Shown here in pieces: positions 1 to 11,245 of a DNA stretch of 64,000 nucleotides. Position 1 is the stretch's first letter. Every line of letters begins with the position of its first letter. Below the pieces are notes generated by a model that had not been told where the DNA came from, ran no database searches, and saw only the letters and a program-made list of their open reading frames with translations. The stretch comes from Cercophora sp. LCS_1 (lineage: Eukaryota > Ascomycota > Sordariomycetes > Sordariales > Lasiosphaeriaceae): positions 868,001 to 932,000 of the forward strand of contig JAPZLL010000012.1 of NCBI GenBank assembly GCA_036250225.1, written 5' to 3'. The translations under genes and the position numbers were made by a program.

Positions 1-1065
1 TGAGCCCAGGCATGCCCTTTTGCTGACAGCGCAACAAACGAAATCGAATGACGGTCCATCTCACCTTGTCTGTCTTCGATCTTTTTCTGTTCTCGAAACA
101 ATGATGGCTCGCCGTTTCCCTAGCCGAGAAGTCACAGCCGACACTTTCTACGAGTTGGCTCCCTTCAGAGACTCGTTGGGACGTCAGAGACTCTTCAAAA
201 CATGGACCACGATAACCTCACAAAGAAACGTTGGGACACGATGGATGAAACAATTTCCAGCCGGTCAAGATCCCAAGTCTCTGGGCTGGAGGCTTTGGCA
301 TGGCGCTGCTGACCACCTGCGAAGGAAGGTGCGTCCATCCTAAAGGCGCCATGCTAAGCGACACCGGGACATCAACAGAGACAAGACGGCAGCCACGACC
401 TTGAGAGCAGCTGCTGAACAATGACTTTAGAGTTCTTGCAAAATGGCACAGTCTCAACCCGATTCTCCCTCAGACAACTCGCTGAATAGATTGCCGCCAG
501 TGTTGAGGGTTCAGCATCGTGCATCGTCGCTCACCATCGATCATCATCCTTTGGATACATCAGCTCCTTAGGTACTGACATCATTTCACTCCCCATCCAT
601 CGAGTTGATCAGTGCACCGCAGCAATACCTCCAGTCTCCCAGGTCTCTGGTTTTCCTGGCCTTAGGCCCGAGATCAGCATCACGTCCACAAGCACTCGCA
701 CCGCCAGATTTCTATCAAGAAGTCCGCGATCAGGTCCTCTCAGTTCTTCCTGACTAAAAATGAGCATGAGAAATTCAAGTGCGTGGCGCTCTTCATTTCG
801 GTGTAGTCCCTTAGACCAAAGGTGAGCGCCTCGTGACAACTTAGACTCCGTCAACCCGCTAACTTCATGGCCTTCCCTCCAGATCCCCAAACAAAGCCAC
901 GCTTCAGTGCGCGAAAACCGGAGATATCTGGCCCTTTCACGAATCACTACCCCCGTTTTTTAGACCGCGAAGCAAGACCATACTTCTACGCACGATAACG
1001 GACGATATCTGACTTCTCTTTCCCCGAACCACTATTACCTCCGTTTTCATCACGAGCCTACAGTC
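1..1065. other. no gene recognised; 5' flank of the next gene
   Basis: Short open frames on both strands lack coherent codon use or recognisable motifs. Near the right end (about 917-960 and 1000-1045) two blocks resemble each other: both carry a gatatctg core, then a cgaa(t/c)cacta block and end in ccgtttt. They may be a decayed duplication in the promoter of the gene starting at 1066. Confidence 0.5.
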
Positions 1066-1686
1066 ATGGCTAACCCTTATCGGCTGGAAGCCCCGAGCTC
1101 TCGGAGAAGTGGTACAGAGTCGACTGCCTCGTCTCAACAGGCAATCATGGGGACTTCTTCGCAGACATCACACGGCGTTGATATTGGCATCAGACGGAGA
1201 TCATCATCGAGCGTCTCTGTTCAACCCGACCCTGAAGTCATGACCAACTCCCAGTGGGACAATACAAGGACATCAGCAGAGGAAAATCAAACCCTCCCAG
1301 ATATGCCACCACCATACCCTTCACAAACTTTACCCTCGCGACAAGAAACAGGACTCCCTCGCGGACTAGATGAGAGGACTTTTATGCAATATCTCGAGCA
1401 GGGGCCGGATGACGAGATGGAGGCTCCGCATGCTACGTTTCAAACAACCCACATCTGGGAGTCCGAGACCTTTACCGACGCCGACCTGCCAGCATACGAC
1501 AATGAGCGACCACCAGAGTACGAGCGACTAGGGTACGAGCCGCAGTTGGCAGAGTACTCCTTCTGGGACGAAAGCCCCATCTGCCGTGCGATACGATTCC
1601 TGGTGTGGACTGGCATGGGGTTCGTGTTGTTGGGCCAGAGAGATCGTTTTCTGGGGCTTGCGCGCAGCATCTGCTGCCCACGGTAG
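1066..1686 (+). CDS. hypothetical PY-motif protein with C-terminal hydrophobic segment
   Basis: A single-exon frame of 206 residues begins at the first ATG. The N-terminal two thirds is Ser/Thr/Pro-rich and looks disordered. It contains a PPPY motif near residue 84 and LPAYDNERPPEY around residues 139-150, so there are two PPxY motifs with a further LPxY. Near the C-terminus is one short hydrophobic stretch (AIRFLVWTGMGFVLLG), followed by a basic tail ending in CCPR. PPxY motifs are known ligands of WW domains in Nedd4/Rsp5-type ubiquitin ligases, and small membrane proteins carrying them can act as ligase adaptors. That role here is inference from motif layout. I do not recognise the family. 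The frame could be lineage-specific. Confidence 0.55.
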   Translation: MANPYRLEAPSSRRSGTESTASSQQAIMGTSSQTSHGVDIGIRRRSSSSVSVQPDPEVMTNSQWDNTRTSAEENQTLPDMPPPYPSQTLPSRQETGLPRGLDERTFMQYLEQGPDDEMEAPHATFQTTHIWESETFTDADLPAYDNERPPEYERLGYEPQLAEYSFWDESPICRAIRFLVWTGMGFVLLGQRDRFLGLARSICCPR

Positions 1687-2239
1687 CCAAACGAGGGTCA
1701 GGGGGATGGGGATGGTAGCAAACTTGTGTGCTCCCCGCGGCGAGGGTCTGTCGATGCCTAGAAATCGGACATAGGCGGGAACTTTTTTGCTGGAGCGGTT
1801 TGCTACCTGTAGGCTGTCAATAGTTTTGATACCCGGCCGGCCGTAGTAGACGCCGCAAATATACTTGGGTTAATCAATTTGTCAAAGCGAGTGAATTAAG
1901 CATTGCCTTGAGTAAATTCTTTGTTTTGGACGTCCTTTAATAATAAACGTTGGGTCTGTCTTTCCTTGGGTAGTAGTTCCTTCCGATGATAGTTTTCCCA
2001 GTAATATTCCTTTGACGCTTTGGAATCTTTACCTCGTGCGTTCCATTCTCAGCCCTGAGCCCGTGTCACTATTGTGTTGCCTGCTTTGCCCTCCAGGTAA
2101 ATAAAAAAGGTCAGTTAATGCCCTGGAATCTTATTCTTGTATGTTCCAATCTCGGCTTTGAGCCTGTATTGATACTAGTAGTCTATTATTTATTTAATGC
2201 TAGGTGTCTCCCCCTTTAGGTAGTTGGGTGGTCTCTAGG
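1687..2239. other. AT-richer intergenic stretch with a degenerate tandem repeat
   Basis: No gene is seen. Base composition is AT-richer than the neighbours. The stretch holds the two diverged repeat copies listed separately at 2022-2176 and the 3' flanks of two convergent genes. Confidence 0.5.
2022..2176. repeat. imperfect duplicated block, C-to-T biased divergence
   Basis: Two copies of about 50 nt begin at 2022 and about 2124, both starting tggaatctt and sharing gttcca, then tctc, then tgagcc. Most differences between them are C/T or G/A. This pattern resembles repeat-induced point mutation, but two short copies are weak evidence for the process itself. Confidence 0.4.
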
Positions 2240-3861
2240 TTAAAAGAATCTCCAAATTGAATCAACCCCCTTTGTCTTTTTGAACTCCCCATACCACCGA
2301 CACAGCGGATACAGAATGGCTATCGCCAGCGCCCAGTTCATGAAGAAGGCCCAGACCTGATCCACGCCCACGCCCGGCTGTCCAGTAAACGGATCGGCAG
2401 TGGTGAGTTTGTGTCCTATCAACGCGATCCAGCCCGCTCCAAGCGCAAAGAGCAGGATGATGTGTGTGACGTAGAAGAACAATGCCGATGTGCCAAAGAC
2501 AAGCATGACGTGGAAGGCTTTGGTGGCGAACCGAGTCGGGAGGAGACCGAAAAATGCGAGGAGGAAAAAGTTTCCGGCCATGGCGAACGCCCAGTAAGCG
2601 ACGTCGGGCGGGTACTTGATCAGGTAAAAGAACGAAGCTGGGTTGGCGAGGTACGGGTTCTCATCGGGGTTGGCGACGTGTTCCGGCATCTGGAGACATC
2701 CCTCGGACAGATTGCCAAAGTGGCAGAGACGCGTCAGGACAAAAACAAATGTAAACAAGACGCCGGCCATAAAGTTTCCGAAGTTGATGGCCCTTGGGCT
2801 CCATGACTTTGCCAGCACGATGCGTCCGTAGAGTAGTCCCAGGACGGCAAACGAAATCCATGCCATTGGTGGGAACCCAGAGATGACCCTTTCCCCTTGG
2901 ACTTGCCAGAACCAAATCTTTAGCCATGCGCTCTCGGGGAGTTGGAACTTCGGCTCGACATCGCAGTGTCCACCCGTTGGGCTGCACCACACGTTCCACC
3001 AGATTGTCACCGTCGCCAACACAACCAACCCGGCATTGACCAAGTGCCACGCCACGTCCCCCGCCCGGACAATCAGTCGATTCGACGGACCACCTCGCAT
3101 CTCACGCTCCCACAACAACGGCCCGGCATCTTCATCATCGTCCGGCTTCTTACGCAGAACCCGCAGCAGGAGCTGCGCGACGCGAATCTCCAACCTTGCA
3201 ATGCCCATCCACAGAAGTCCGGCCAGGAGATAGTCCACCGCCAAGGCGAACAGCACTATGTTCATGAACCAGATTTGGCCCATTGTCATTGCGAGGCCCA
3301 TTGCTACCGTTATGAGCGTCAGGACGACGGCGCGGGCGACGAAGTGGCGGATCATTTGAAAATTTGTCCAGTTGAGATTCGTTCGCGATCGACCAAAATA
3401 AGCTATCCCCATGCCGAGGAGAAAGGTGAAGCCTGGTGCGCAGATGTGGGTGATTGCGCGGATGGTTAGGGCCACGGGACGGTTCCATTCTTTGACTGGG
3501 ACGGAGTCGTATTCGCCATTTACCGCGGTGCCATGCGGCCAGGAGTGCTAAGATTGTTAGTTGATGCTATGAAAAGGGAACGATTGGGAGGTACCAGAGC
3601 CATGGCGTTGTGGTCGAGGGCCATGAGGAGCATGAGCAGGCCGCGCAGGAGGTCGGGAGCTAAGGCGCGGGTCGAGGGTGGTTTGGAGGAGGATTGTTGC
3701 GAAGGTTGAGGTGGTGGGAGAGTGCCATAGTTTCCTGTTGCTTCTCGGGGGCGTAGAGGGGATCTAGGCAGCTGGGTGAGGTTACTGGATGTGAGGGAGC
3801 TGGTAAAGGACGTTTCTTGAGTCGTCGGGCCAGGTGGTGGGGGTACGTCGATCGGTTTCAT
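2240..3861 (-). CDS. polytopic membrane protein, HGSNAT/DUF1624-like acyltransferase family
   Basis: Two exons (3861-3595 and 3547-2240, 47-nt phase-0 intron) give 524 residues. The intron join restores DHNAMALHSWPHGTA, the family hallmark in which a DH lies in the first membrane segment of heparan-alpha-glucosaminide N-acetyltransferase-like (DUF1624/DUF5009) proteins. About 85 residues of Pro/Ser-rich N-terminal tail precede it. Roughly ten hydrophobic helices follow, with an Arg/Asp-rich cytosolic-type loop (RKKPDDDEDAGP). The chosen start is the ATG at 3861. A longer upstream open frame exists but has no better start. Family members transfer acyl groups across membranes; the fungal substrate is unknown. 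The gene converges on the PY-motif gene. Confidence 0.8.
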
Positions 3862-4541
3862 GATGGCGACTGCAGGTAGGAAGTTGGTTTCGCGATAAAC
3901 CACTGCTGCTGTGATGAACGCGATAAACTGTGCCGCCGCGATGAAAAATGAAGAAATAAGTTGCTGAAAAGTGGTGATGGATGAGGTTTGAGGATGACTC
4001 TCGGAGACTTTTAGTCCAGGTGAGGAATTGTCAGCAGAAACGCTAGTGGGGCAAAATCGGCAGGTTCGGTCTGTGCTGGACACAAGGATGTCTTGTTATC
4101 CCGGCCGAATCGGATGGAAGGTGGTATTGACAATACCGCTTTGTGGTAATACCCGTAAATTCGTTTAGGTCTGTCATGCTGCTTCTTGAAATTTGATCTA
4201 GGGCCACAGATTCCATCAAGCCGACGTCATCCAGATCGAAGAAGTTGCCTGGCCACAGTGTTTACGCTAGAGCGACCTTTTCAGGGGCAGTGGCGTCGCC
4301 AAGGGCCATCGCTCAGCACCCCTCGCCACCGCGTGGCCCTCGAAAAAGTCGTGCGCCCACACTTCAGTCTCAAATTGACTTGTCGCATTCAAGGCTGAAG
4401 CGCTCTATCGACGTGCAGCCCATCCCGGCTCGATATAGGCGATCTCCCCTGTTCCTGATTGATCGTCGTCCCTGAACCCTGAATGTCTGACCCTCACGTG
4501 ACCACTTGGTGGAGGTTATTTCGACGCGTCATCCACAACCT
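3862..4541. other. intergenic, promoter of the HGSNAT-like gene
   Basis: No coding frame with plausible content is seen. The stretch contains the 5' flank of the gene at 3861 and the 3' flank of the DUF4360 gene. Confidence 0.5.
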
Positions 4542-5186
4542 TCAACACGTCTCCCATCCAAGACGCAGCTGCAGAAGAAACCCGGGACTCTCCTCGTGAT
4601 ATCCCAAATCGGCCTCGACACCCGCGAGAGCTGCAGAGAGACGCACCCTCGTCATGATGTTCAGCGTCACGTTCCCGCAGCATGGAGCGCGACACATGTA
4701 CCCCGCTCGTGTTTCTTGTGCAATCACCCAAGTTGTGTACTCTGGTAGACCATCGTCCCCGCCGACAACCTGCGCAGATACAGTGCTGTATCTCCCATCG
4801 TCCATATCCAGCCCGTAACCGAGGAACCGTAAATCTGACGTAAAGTTGGCTGTGGCACCCCTCGGAAGTGTTGCTTTTCCGCGGTACGTCGTGTTGACAA
4901 ACGAAATGGCGAAGCCGGGAGGATACGAAATGACAACTTGGATGGTACATCCTTTCATTCGCTCTGTTGGCGGTTTTGCGACGCCAATAGCGACTCCGAA
5001 TTGAGAAAGGGTAAATGCCAGGTCTGTCCGGTTGGGACTGACGGACAGAGACACCGAGCTGCTAGAACACCCGGAGCCTGAGGCTTCGGCTCGGCCGATT
5101 GTGACATCCTTTGGCTTTGGTAGGGCCGCGTTTGTGAGGAGGGAGAGGGCTGATATCAGCGCGATGTAAATGGCCTGGAGTCTCAT
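4542..5186 (-). CDS. secreted DUF4360 family protein
   Basis: A single frame of 214 residues starts with a signal peptide of about 20 residues (MRLQAIYIALISALSLLTNA). The mature part has the DUF4360 signature: an ASGSGC start, a Ser-rich strand, SPNRTDLAFTLSQF, the central C-x-IQVVISYPPGF strand, RGKATLPRGATA, then CGNVTLNIMTRVRLS and a terminal LGWETC. Cysteine spacing suggests disulfides. DUF4360 proteins are small secreted beta proteins of unknown function in fungi and bacteria. The segment between residues about 136 and 165 is longer than usual and has in-frame GT/AG pairs, so a small unspliced intron there cannot be excluded. Confidence 0.8.
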   Translation of the reverse strand: MRLQAIYIALISALSLLTNAALPKPKDVTIGRAEASGSGCSSSSVSLSVSPNRTDLAFTLSQFGVAIGVAKPPTERMKGCTIQVVISYPPGFAISFVNTTYRGKATLPRGATANFTSDLRFLGYGLDMDDGRYSTVSAQVVGGDDGLPEYTTWVIAQETRAGYMCRAPCCGNVTLNIMTRVRLSAALAGVEADLGYHEESPGFLLQLRLGWETC

Positions 5187-8100
5187 GATGCCTGGAGTCG
5201 CTGATTTCGTGTGTTAGACGCTGGGGAGAAACCGGGAAACTGGAAACCTATCAGGCCTGGCTGGGATTCCACCCAAGGGACTGGGCACGGCAGGGGGGGG
5301 TTAATCTCGGTTTGAGATCCCCGCTTCCTGGAGGATTGTGTCGTCTAATTTTGGATGCGGAAGGGACTACAATGATTGATGTCGTATATGCCGGTAATAT
5401 TCCGGGAAGTCAAGAGCCAGAATCCGGGTCGAAGCAAGCCAAATAAATTAAAAGGTTTCCTTTTTGGGGCGTGTTTATGTCGTAAACACCAGGCAGTCAT
5501 GTCTTTGAGGCAGCGCTTTGTTGACGATGGTGGTGGTGGTGGAGGAGAAGGAGAAGGACAAGGAGATGGGTGGTGGCGGTGATATGTGGCAAGAAGTCAG
5601 GAAAACTCCGAGTTTAGGATCTCGACCTCCTCGTTGGGGACTTGCCAGGATCATCTTTGAGAACACCAAAAACTCTGTCATTTCACCATGCACAAGCTCA
5701 AAAGCACATAAGGCAAGAACCCCCATCTCATCAACAAACACACCCGGAAAGAACCTCACCAGACTTTCCAAATATTACGACAAAAAACCACCAAAAAAGA
5801 TGTTCACACGGCTCAGTGGGCTTTCAAGGGAAGTTGGTACTTACCGATCCATCCTCCTAACTCACACCATCCCCAAGCCACTCGGTAGGAGGAGCCACCA
5901 CTTGATGAATGCCACCAAACACGGGAGTTAGTCCGGAACGCGCACTTGGGGGACTTACCGACTGCTACACTCGTAAGAAGTTGGCTGCGACTAGATTTGA
6001 ACTCGGGTGGTTAGCGCACATTCCGACCGTGAAAGCGATGCACTCGCCCACTGAGCCGTTCGTGTGAACTGTTTGTTGAAAAGGGCTCCGCCGCACTCGC
6101 CTATAGACCACAGGTGTGCACACGCGGATCTGCACACGGGGAGTAGGCGCCAGAATGCGCAGAAGGAGGCATCCAGGGCTCAGCAGCGGTCCCAGGGGGC
6201 AGATACAGCTCGAGACAAACCAAGAGAAACCCAGGAGAGAGTGAAACTGCCAGTAGCTTTGGGCTTCAGGATGCAAGGACCCAACTCGGCAAGAATCAGA
6301 TAGAGCGGGATACTCTGAGGGCATTCAGAATGTCTGCAGCCAGATTGGGAGCAGGAGAGGAGGGAAGGGAAGAAAGCGAAGCAAGATTCTCCAGACATCT
6401 TCCCAAGACGTGTCCAAGCATCCCCCAAACCTGTCGACATGGCCAAAGACTGCCTCAAGGCTAACGTTCGTCAAGAGTTTACTTGCCGTATCTTCACCAT
6501 ATCCAAAACGGAACCTGGCCAAATACCTACCTCGTCATCGTGTGAGCCATTGTAGGAGCGGCGTTGAAACATGAATGTGAATGGACAAGGGCTTCAGCTG
6601 GGATCTGTCGCCTGATAGCTTACAGTGAGTGAGTATGGGACGCGGGCCACGGTTCTGACACCCTCGGTCAATTTCCAGACACCGCAATGAAAGAAGAGGA
6701 CCTGTTACCGATTAGCTGGGCAGAATAGCAAAGCGTCAAACGGTAGAAGAACGAGGGAAATATGACATGGAGTCGGGGGTACAACTATAACGAGGCTGAT
6801 TGTCAAGTAAACAGGTCAGAAATCCCGCTAGGCATACCTCTTCTGAAGGCGAGCCATTCATATCCGACTGCTCACATTTGACAACCCACGGGACTACTCA
6901 GTGCGGTTTCTCTACATGTGTCAGCGCAAGTCGAGTCGAGTTCAATTCAAGCAACTCTGAACGGACCCATCCGAACCGGCCTTGCCGGTGATAATACATC
7001 GAACCAATAAACGCTTTCCGAGAGTCTAAGCTGACGATGTTGCTGACGGGACGCATCATTCGAACTGTTCTGCGCTTCTCTCACACATCCCGGTCAACCG
7101 ATCATTGGTCGATCTCTTGAGGGAGCGTTACTGTCAGGCTATACATATCAGCCACGTGTCGAACCTGATCTGTAGTGACGGCATAATGGCCGAGTTAGGG
7201 TGCAAGTGGAATGGGTTTTAGAGCTGCCAGAATAGGGATCTGGTTCATCGGACATGCCAAGAAACTTAGCGTGGCGGAGAACAGGAAGAACAGAACGTTA
7301 AGACCCGGTTCCGTTCCTAGGTTGGCCGACATCCGGGGGAACGTGGCTTTTAAGGACGCTAAGTAATGGACGACTGCCGAGAAAAAAAGGGAGTAAGACG
7401 ACAAGGGCTGCGTATGACGGGCCGAGCCTTCACAGCTTTCTCTTGAGCCGTGCCTAGGGAGGAGACCTTGAAGCCTTCAGATGGACTACCTACCTCTCAA
7501 CGGCGGAACAGGAGACGCTTGTTTGGTGAGCAACATGGGCATGCCACACGAGCAGGGATGAGGAATGCAGATGTGGATGTTGGCCCAACCTTGGCAGCTT
7601 CAACGGTGTGCCGACTTCCGGATAAGTACCGTCAAATCCAGTCACCCGCTTGGAAATGGGGATTGACAGGGACACCAGAACGCTGTAACCGTGTTTGCAG
7701 CCGACCCGAACCCTCAGAAGCCGTTCAGGATGAGTGTCTGGGGTGACTGATGGTTCGGCGCGAGGCTGTTTGCCGGGTCGGACACGCGGTGGACGTAACT
7801 CGGGAAGATCGAATACACCGGATCGCTCTCCACTGCGACACAAATCGTGGGGTCACCTGTCCTCCGGAGTTGGGAGGTCCGCTTCCGTGAGATACCCGGG
7901 ATGCACAATGGATACCTCGACGGCTTGGCCTGATGCTATTCGCGGGCTTCCGGGGGCCGAGCAAGAACCTTGGCAGGTGACACGGTGCGACCAGTAAGAT
8001 GCTCGCTCAAAGGCCGGGACAAGACGATCTGTGACCCGCGTCCGCTTGCCGATAAAACATTGGTAGGGAAGGCCGGGTACTTCGGCCTCGGTGTTGATCA

Positions 8101-10751
8101 TGTATAGTTGACACAGTGCGACCTCGCCGCAGTCCTCTGGCAACCAGGCTCGCCAGGGGCCACAGCCATCTGTGAATTGCTTCCCACGTAGTTCAATTCA
8201 CCTGAATATTAGTCGGAGGTGGGAACTGAGACACGAGCCTGGTAAAAGTGCACAAAACATTTGCATCTTGACCGTACCATGTGCCGTTGTCTTTGCTGGG
8301 ATTTGGCATGAGGATTTGGTGACTGCGCAGCTTCAAGGGGCCTTGCTAGACGGCGGGGTCTCAGGTATGTACCCGGTCGTCATCATCCACCGGCTGCGGC
8401 CGGCGACAGGCAGCGAGGCCCCATAACCATGGGGAAGAAGGCCGCTGGAGGCTATGCTGGAATGCAGAGCAGCCTCGTTTGCAACCGCCCGGATCTCCTT
8501 TCCGAGCGTTGGCCAGTCAAGACTAGTAGGAAAAAAAAACAGGGGTGAAGGTGCAATGCTTTTGACCGGAGGGAAAAGGGGCCGTCTCGTGGCTACTCGT
8601 CGGTGCGCGAGCGCGGTCAACGATTCGGGCCAAGGTGAAGGAGAGAGAGACGACCGAGAAAGAAAATGCGCACGGTGAGGGGAGAGATTTGTACAACCGA
8701 TGATCATGACATAATGAACCTCAAAATATCGACGCGATGGGTTGTCGGTGTGTCAGATACTTTGCTGGTCCCAGCCAGTGCCGAGAAGGCAGCCAGAAAC
8801 AACGGCGACACCCCGTGGTTTAACCACGCGCGTCTTGAACGTGGTGGGGAAAGTCTTGCGGAAAGCACTGCAGCAAGTCAGACAGCGAGAGTGAGAACAG
8901 CGGGGGCGGGCTTGAGGCCGCAGGTAGCCCAAAACAAGGAAAACTGGGATGGGGGTTGTCTGACAGCTTGTCGGTTCGATAACCCTCGGCCATGGCTGGC
9001 GAGTGTCTTGGATTAGGGTAGAGTACCTAAGCGACGGCGTGCTTCACGGTAGTCGGCGAATTTACGGAGCGAACCAGGTGCGGTGGAATGTTCCGTTGCT
9101 GGTCTTTGCTGGTGGTTACCTTGGTGCGCCCTGGGGCGGCTGCTAGCCTGATGAGCAACGACGAGCCGTTGGGACCGCGCGGTTATTTCGTCATTGCCAG
9201 CGATCATTTTCCACTCACGTGTCACCTGCCCATGTCAAACCCGCAAGAGGAGTGCCCAGAGAGCGCTCAGAGGAGCTGTGAGGCCGAGCCAGCTTCACGG
9301 TACGCTGTCTGCTGGTCACTGTTGGAGTTTGCGCGCGGAAAAAGCCAGGGGCGAATATCGCGGGCGGCGCACATCACTTAAAAACTCAGTTCCAGAAACC
9401 CAGGAAGTGGGGAGGGGAAGCTGCAGAATCTGTAGCAGATGGAGAATGCCATGCCGGACGGTTGGACGACGGGGTGCGAATGGCGGCAACAGCATGGGAT
9501 TTTGCAGATGCAGCCATTTCATCATCGAGAGACACGCCAGACCCCTGCTGCCACCAAGGGGCCAGTGTGGGGACGCTTGCAGCCAGCCAATCGTCAGCCC
9601 GTGCTCTTGCGTCACAGGCGTCGATCGACACTTTAGATGCATTTGCTCGCTAGCCGTTTGGGGGAAGAGCGCTGACGCCTGAGGGACAGATGGGCCCTTC
9701 CCTGCTCGAGCCGAGGAGACACTCGGACGGAAGCGTCGGTGAGCTGCGCTGTCTATTGCTGAATTGCACTCTGAACTTTTGACACTCGACCCGTATCCTG
9801 TGCCACCACGCGACACCCAAGCTTCGACTCCACGCCACCACGTCCCACGATCAGGTTGCGCGCTGTGTCGCGAAGGACCCAGTCGTCAGCAACAAGTCCC
9901 AGGATTTAGGTTTCGCATTGCGCTGTTGTCGCCGTCGTCACCTCCGTTGTCGCCTCCGCCGCCGCGCTTATAGGCAGACAACTTCCCGCTGCGACGTCCG
10001 AGCCCGCCCCCTCCCCGATCGACACCACGCTTTCCCGCGAGAGCCTCCCAAAACAGGTCCCGACCCTGCATTCCTGTCACCGCACCGAGCAACCCCTCGC
10101 AAACATCCAGCGTCCCAGCAAGCAAGGCACAAGCCTGCTGATCGCGGCACAGGCAAATAGCGCACCGGACACCGCCAAAACGTCCCCACCCCCACCCAAT
10201 CGCGAGCACTCGATTTTCCCGCACCCAACGTCTTGCTTCCATTCTGGGCAACTGCTTGTCCTCTGTATCATCGGTGGCCGGCGCTGCCATTCACGCAGCC
10301 GACCTTTGCCGATTGGTAACGAAGGGCCTGACCTGGTCGGCGACCCATCGGCGAGCCCCACGACCCCCGGCCGTCCGGCAACCCTCTTTCACGCACCCCA
10401 TCTCGCTGCCAGCACTCTTCCCCTCGCCCCCCTTGGGTCCGCTTTATTCATAGAATTTGCGCCGCCAACCTCTTTGCCCTCTTTTCACGTCTACCACCCT
10501 CCGACCCCGTCTTGCAAAACGATCCGCAGGCGACTCCTCCTTGTACGCTCACCCGCCTACTACGCACCGGCCCCGACGAATGGTGGCAACAGCAAGCCTG
10601 CTGTGCTGAGGAGAAGGAGGAGACGGATCGCCGGTTCATAAGCTTAACGATACCCTTTGCATCCCACGTCGAAGCGCCATCGTGCTCGCCAAGCGGACTC
10701 ATCGAGATTCACCTCAGCACTGTCAGGTGCTACGCGAAGCCCAGATACATA
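5187..10751. other. 5.5-kb gene-poor block
   Basis: I see no gene apart from the tRNA-like relic at about 5985-6070. Many short open frames occur on both strands but none shows a domain, a signal peptide or consistent splice structure. The last kilobase (about 9,750-10,750) is pyrimidine-rich and is probably the promoter and 5' leader of the SCOC-like gene. Lineage-specific genes with many introns could be missed. Confidence 0.4.
5985..6070 (-). pseudogene. tRNA-like relic
   Basis: Read on the minus strand, there is a D-arm-like GCTCAGTGGGCGAG, a CTTTCAC loop-like element and a near-canonical T-loop GTTCAAATC. The acceptor halves pair only partly (GGCT with AGCC) and the T stem has two mismatches. 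A functional tRNA would need better stems, so this looks like a decayed or tRNA-derived sequence. The CTTTCAC loop would read as a Glu (UUC) anticodon if genuine. Confidence 0.3.
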
Positions 10752-11245
10752 ATGGAGGACAACGGCCCGTCAAGAAGTTCTAACATGGAATGGTCCGACT
10801 CGTCTTCGGGGTCATCAGTTGACCAACCGATTCATGCGCCGATGCCGATTCGCCCTCGTCTGCCGAGTCGCAAGAGCAGCGGTACCATGATTGTTCCTCG
10901 CGACTCTACTGATGTGGGGCCCGTTGAGCTGAAGGTTGGCCCTGACGACGTGCGGTCTATGAGCCCGCGAAGGACAAGCGAAGACATCGAAACGTTGGGC
11001 AAGGCCGCGAGGGAAGAGCTGCAAAGGTTAGTCCTGCCTTGGCGACAACGAGTTGGTTTGGCTCACAAAATAACAGGCACGCCAAAGCTCTTCAGGATTC
11101 TCTCCTTACCCTCTTCAGCAGAATAGAGGCTGTCAAGGAGGAGCACGATAAGCTGGACAGCAACAACAAGTTCCTCCAGAAGTATATCGGGGACCTCATG
11201 ACAACAAGCAAGATTACAGCAACCGGCGGCAAGTCCAAGAAATGA
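10752..11245 (+). CDS. SCOC-type short coiled-coil protein
   Basis: Two exons (10752-11026, 11077-11245, 50-nt intron) give 147 residues. The N-terminal 90 residues are Ser/Pro-rich and disordered. The C-terminal 55 form a coiled coil, LTLFSRIEAVKEEHDKLDSN followed by FLQKYIGDLM and a basic KSKK tail. This matches the conserved core of the SCOC/DUF2205 family, in which RVDAVKEEN and YIENLM occur at the same spacing. Animal SCOC is a Golgi-associated coiled coil that works with ARL proteins and in autophagy initiation. In fungi the role is less clear. A long pyrimidine-rich leader precedes the ATG. Confidence 0.8.

Noticed and set aside
9316..9816. 166-residue minus-strand frame in the gene-poor block
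   Set aside because: No motif, no signal sequence, overlapping frames of equal length on both strands.
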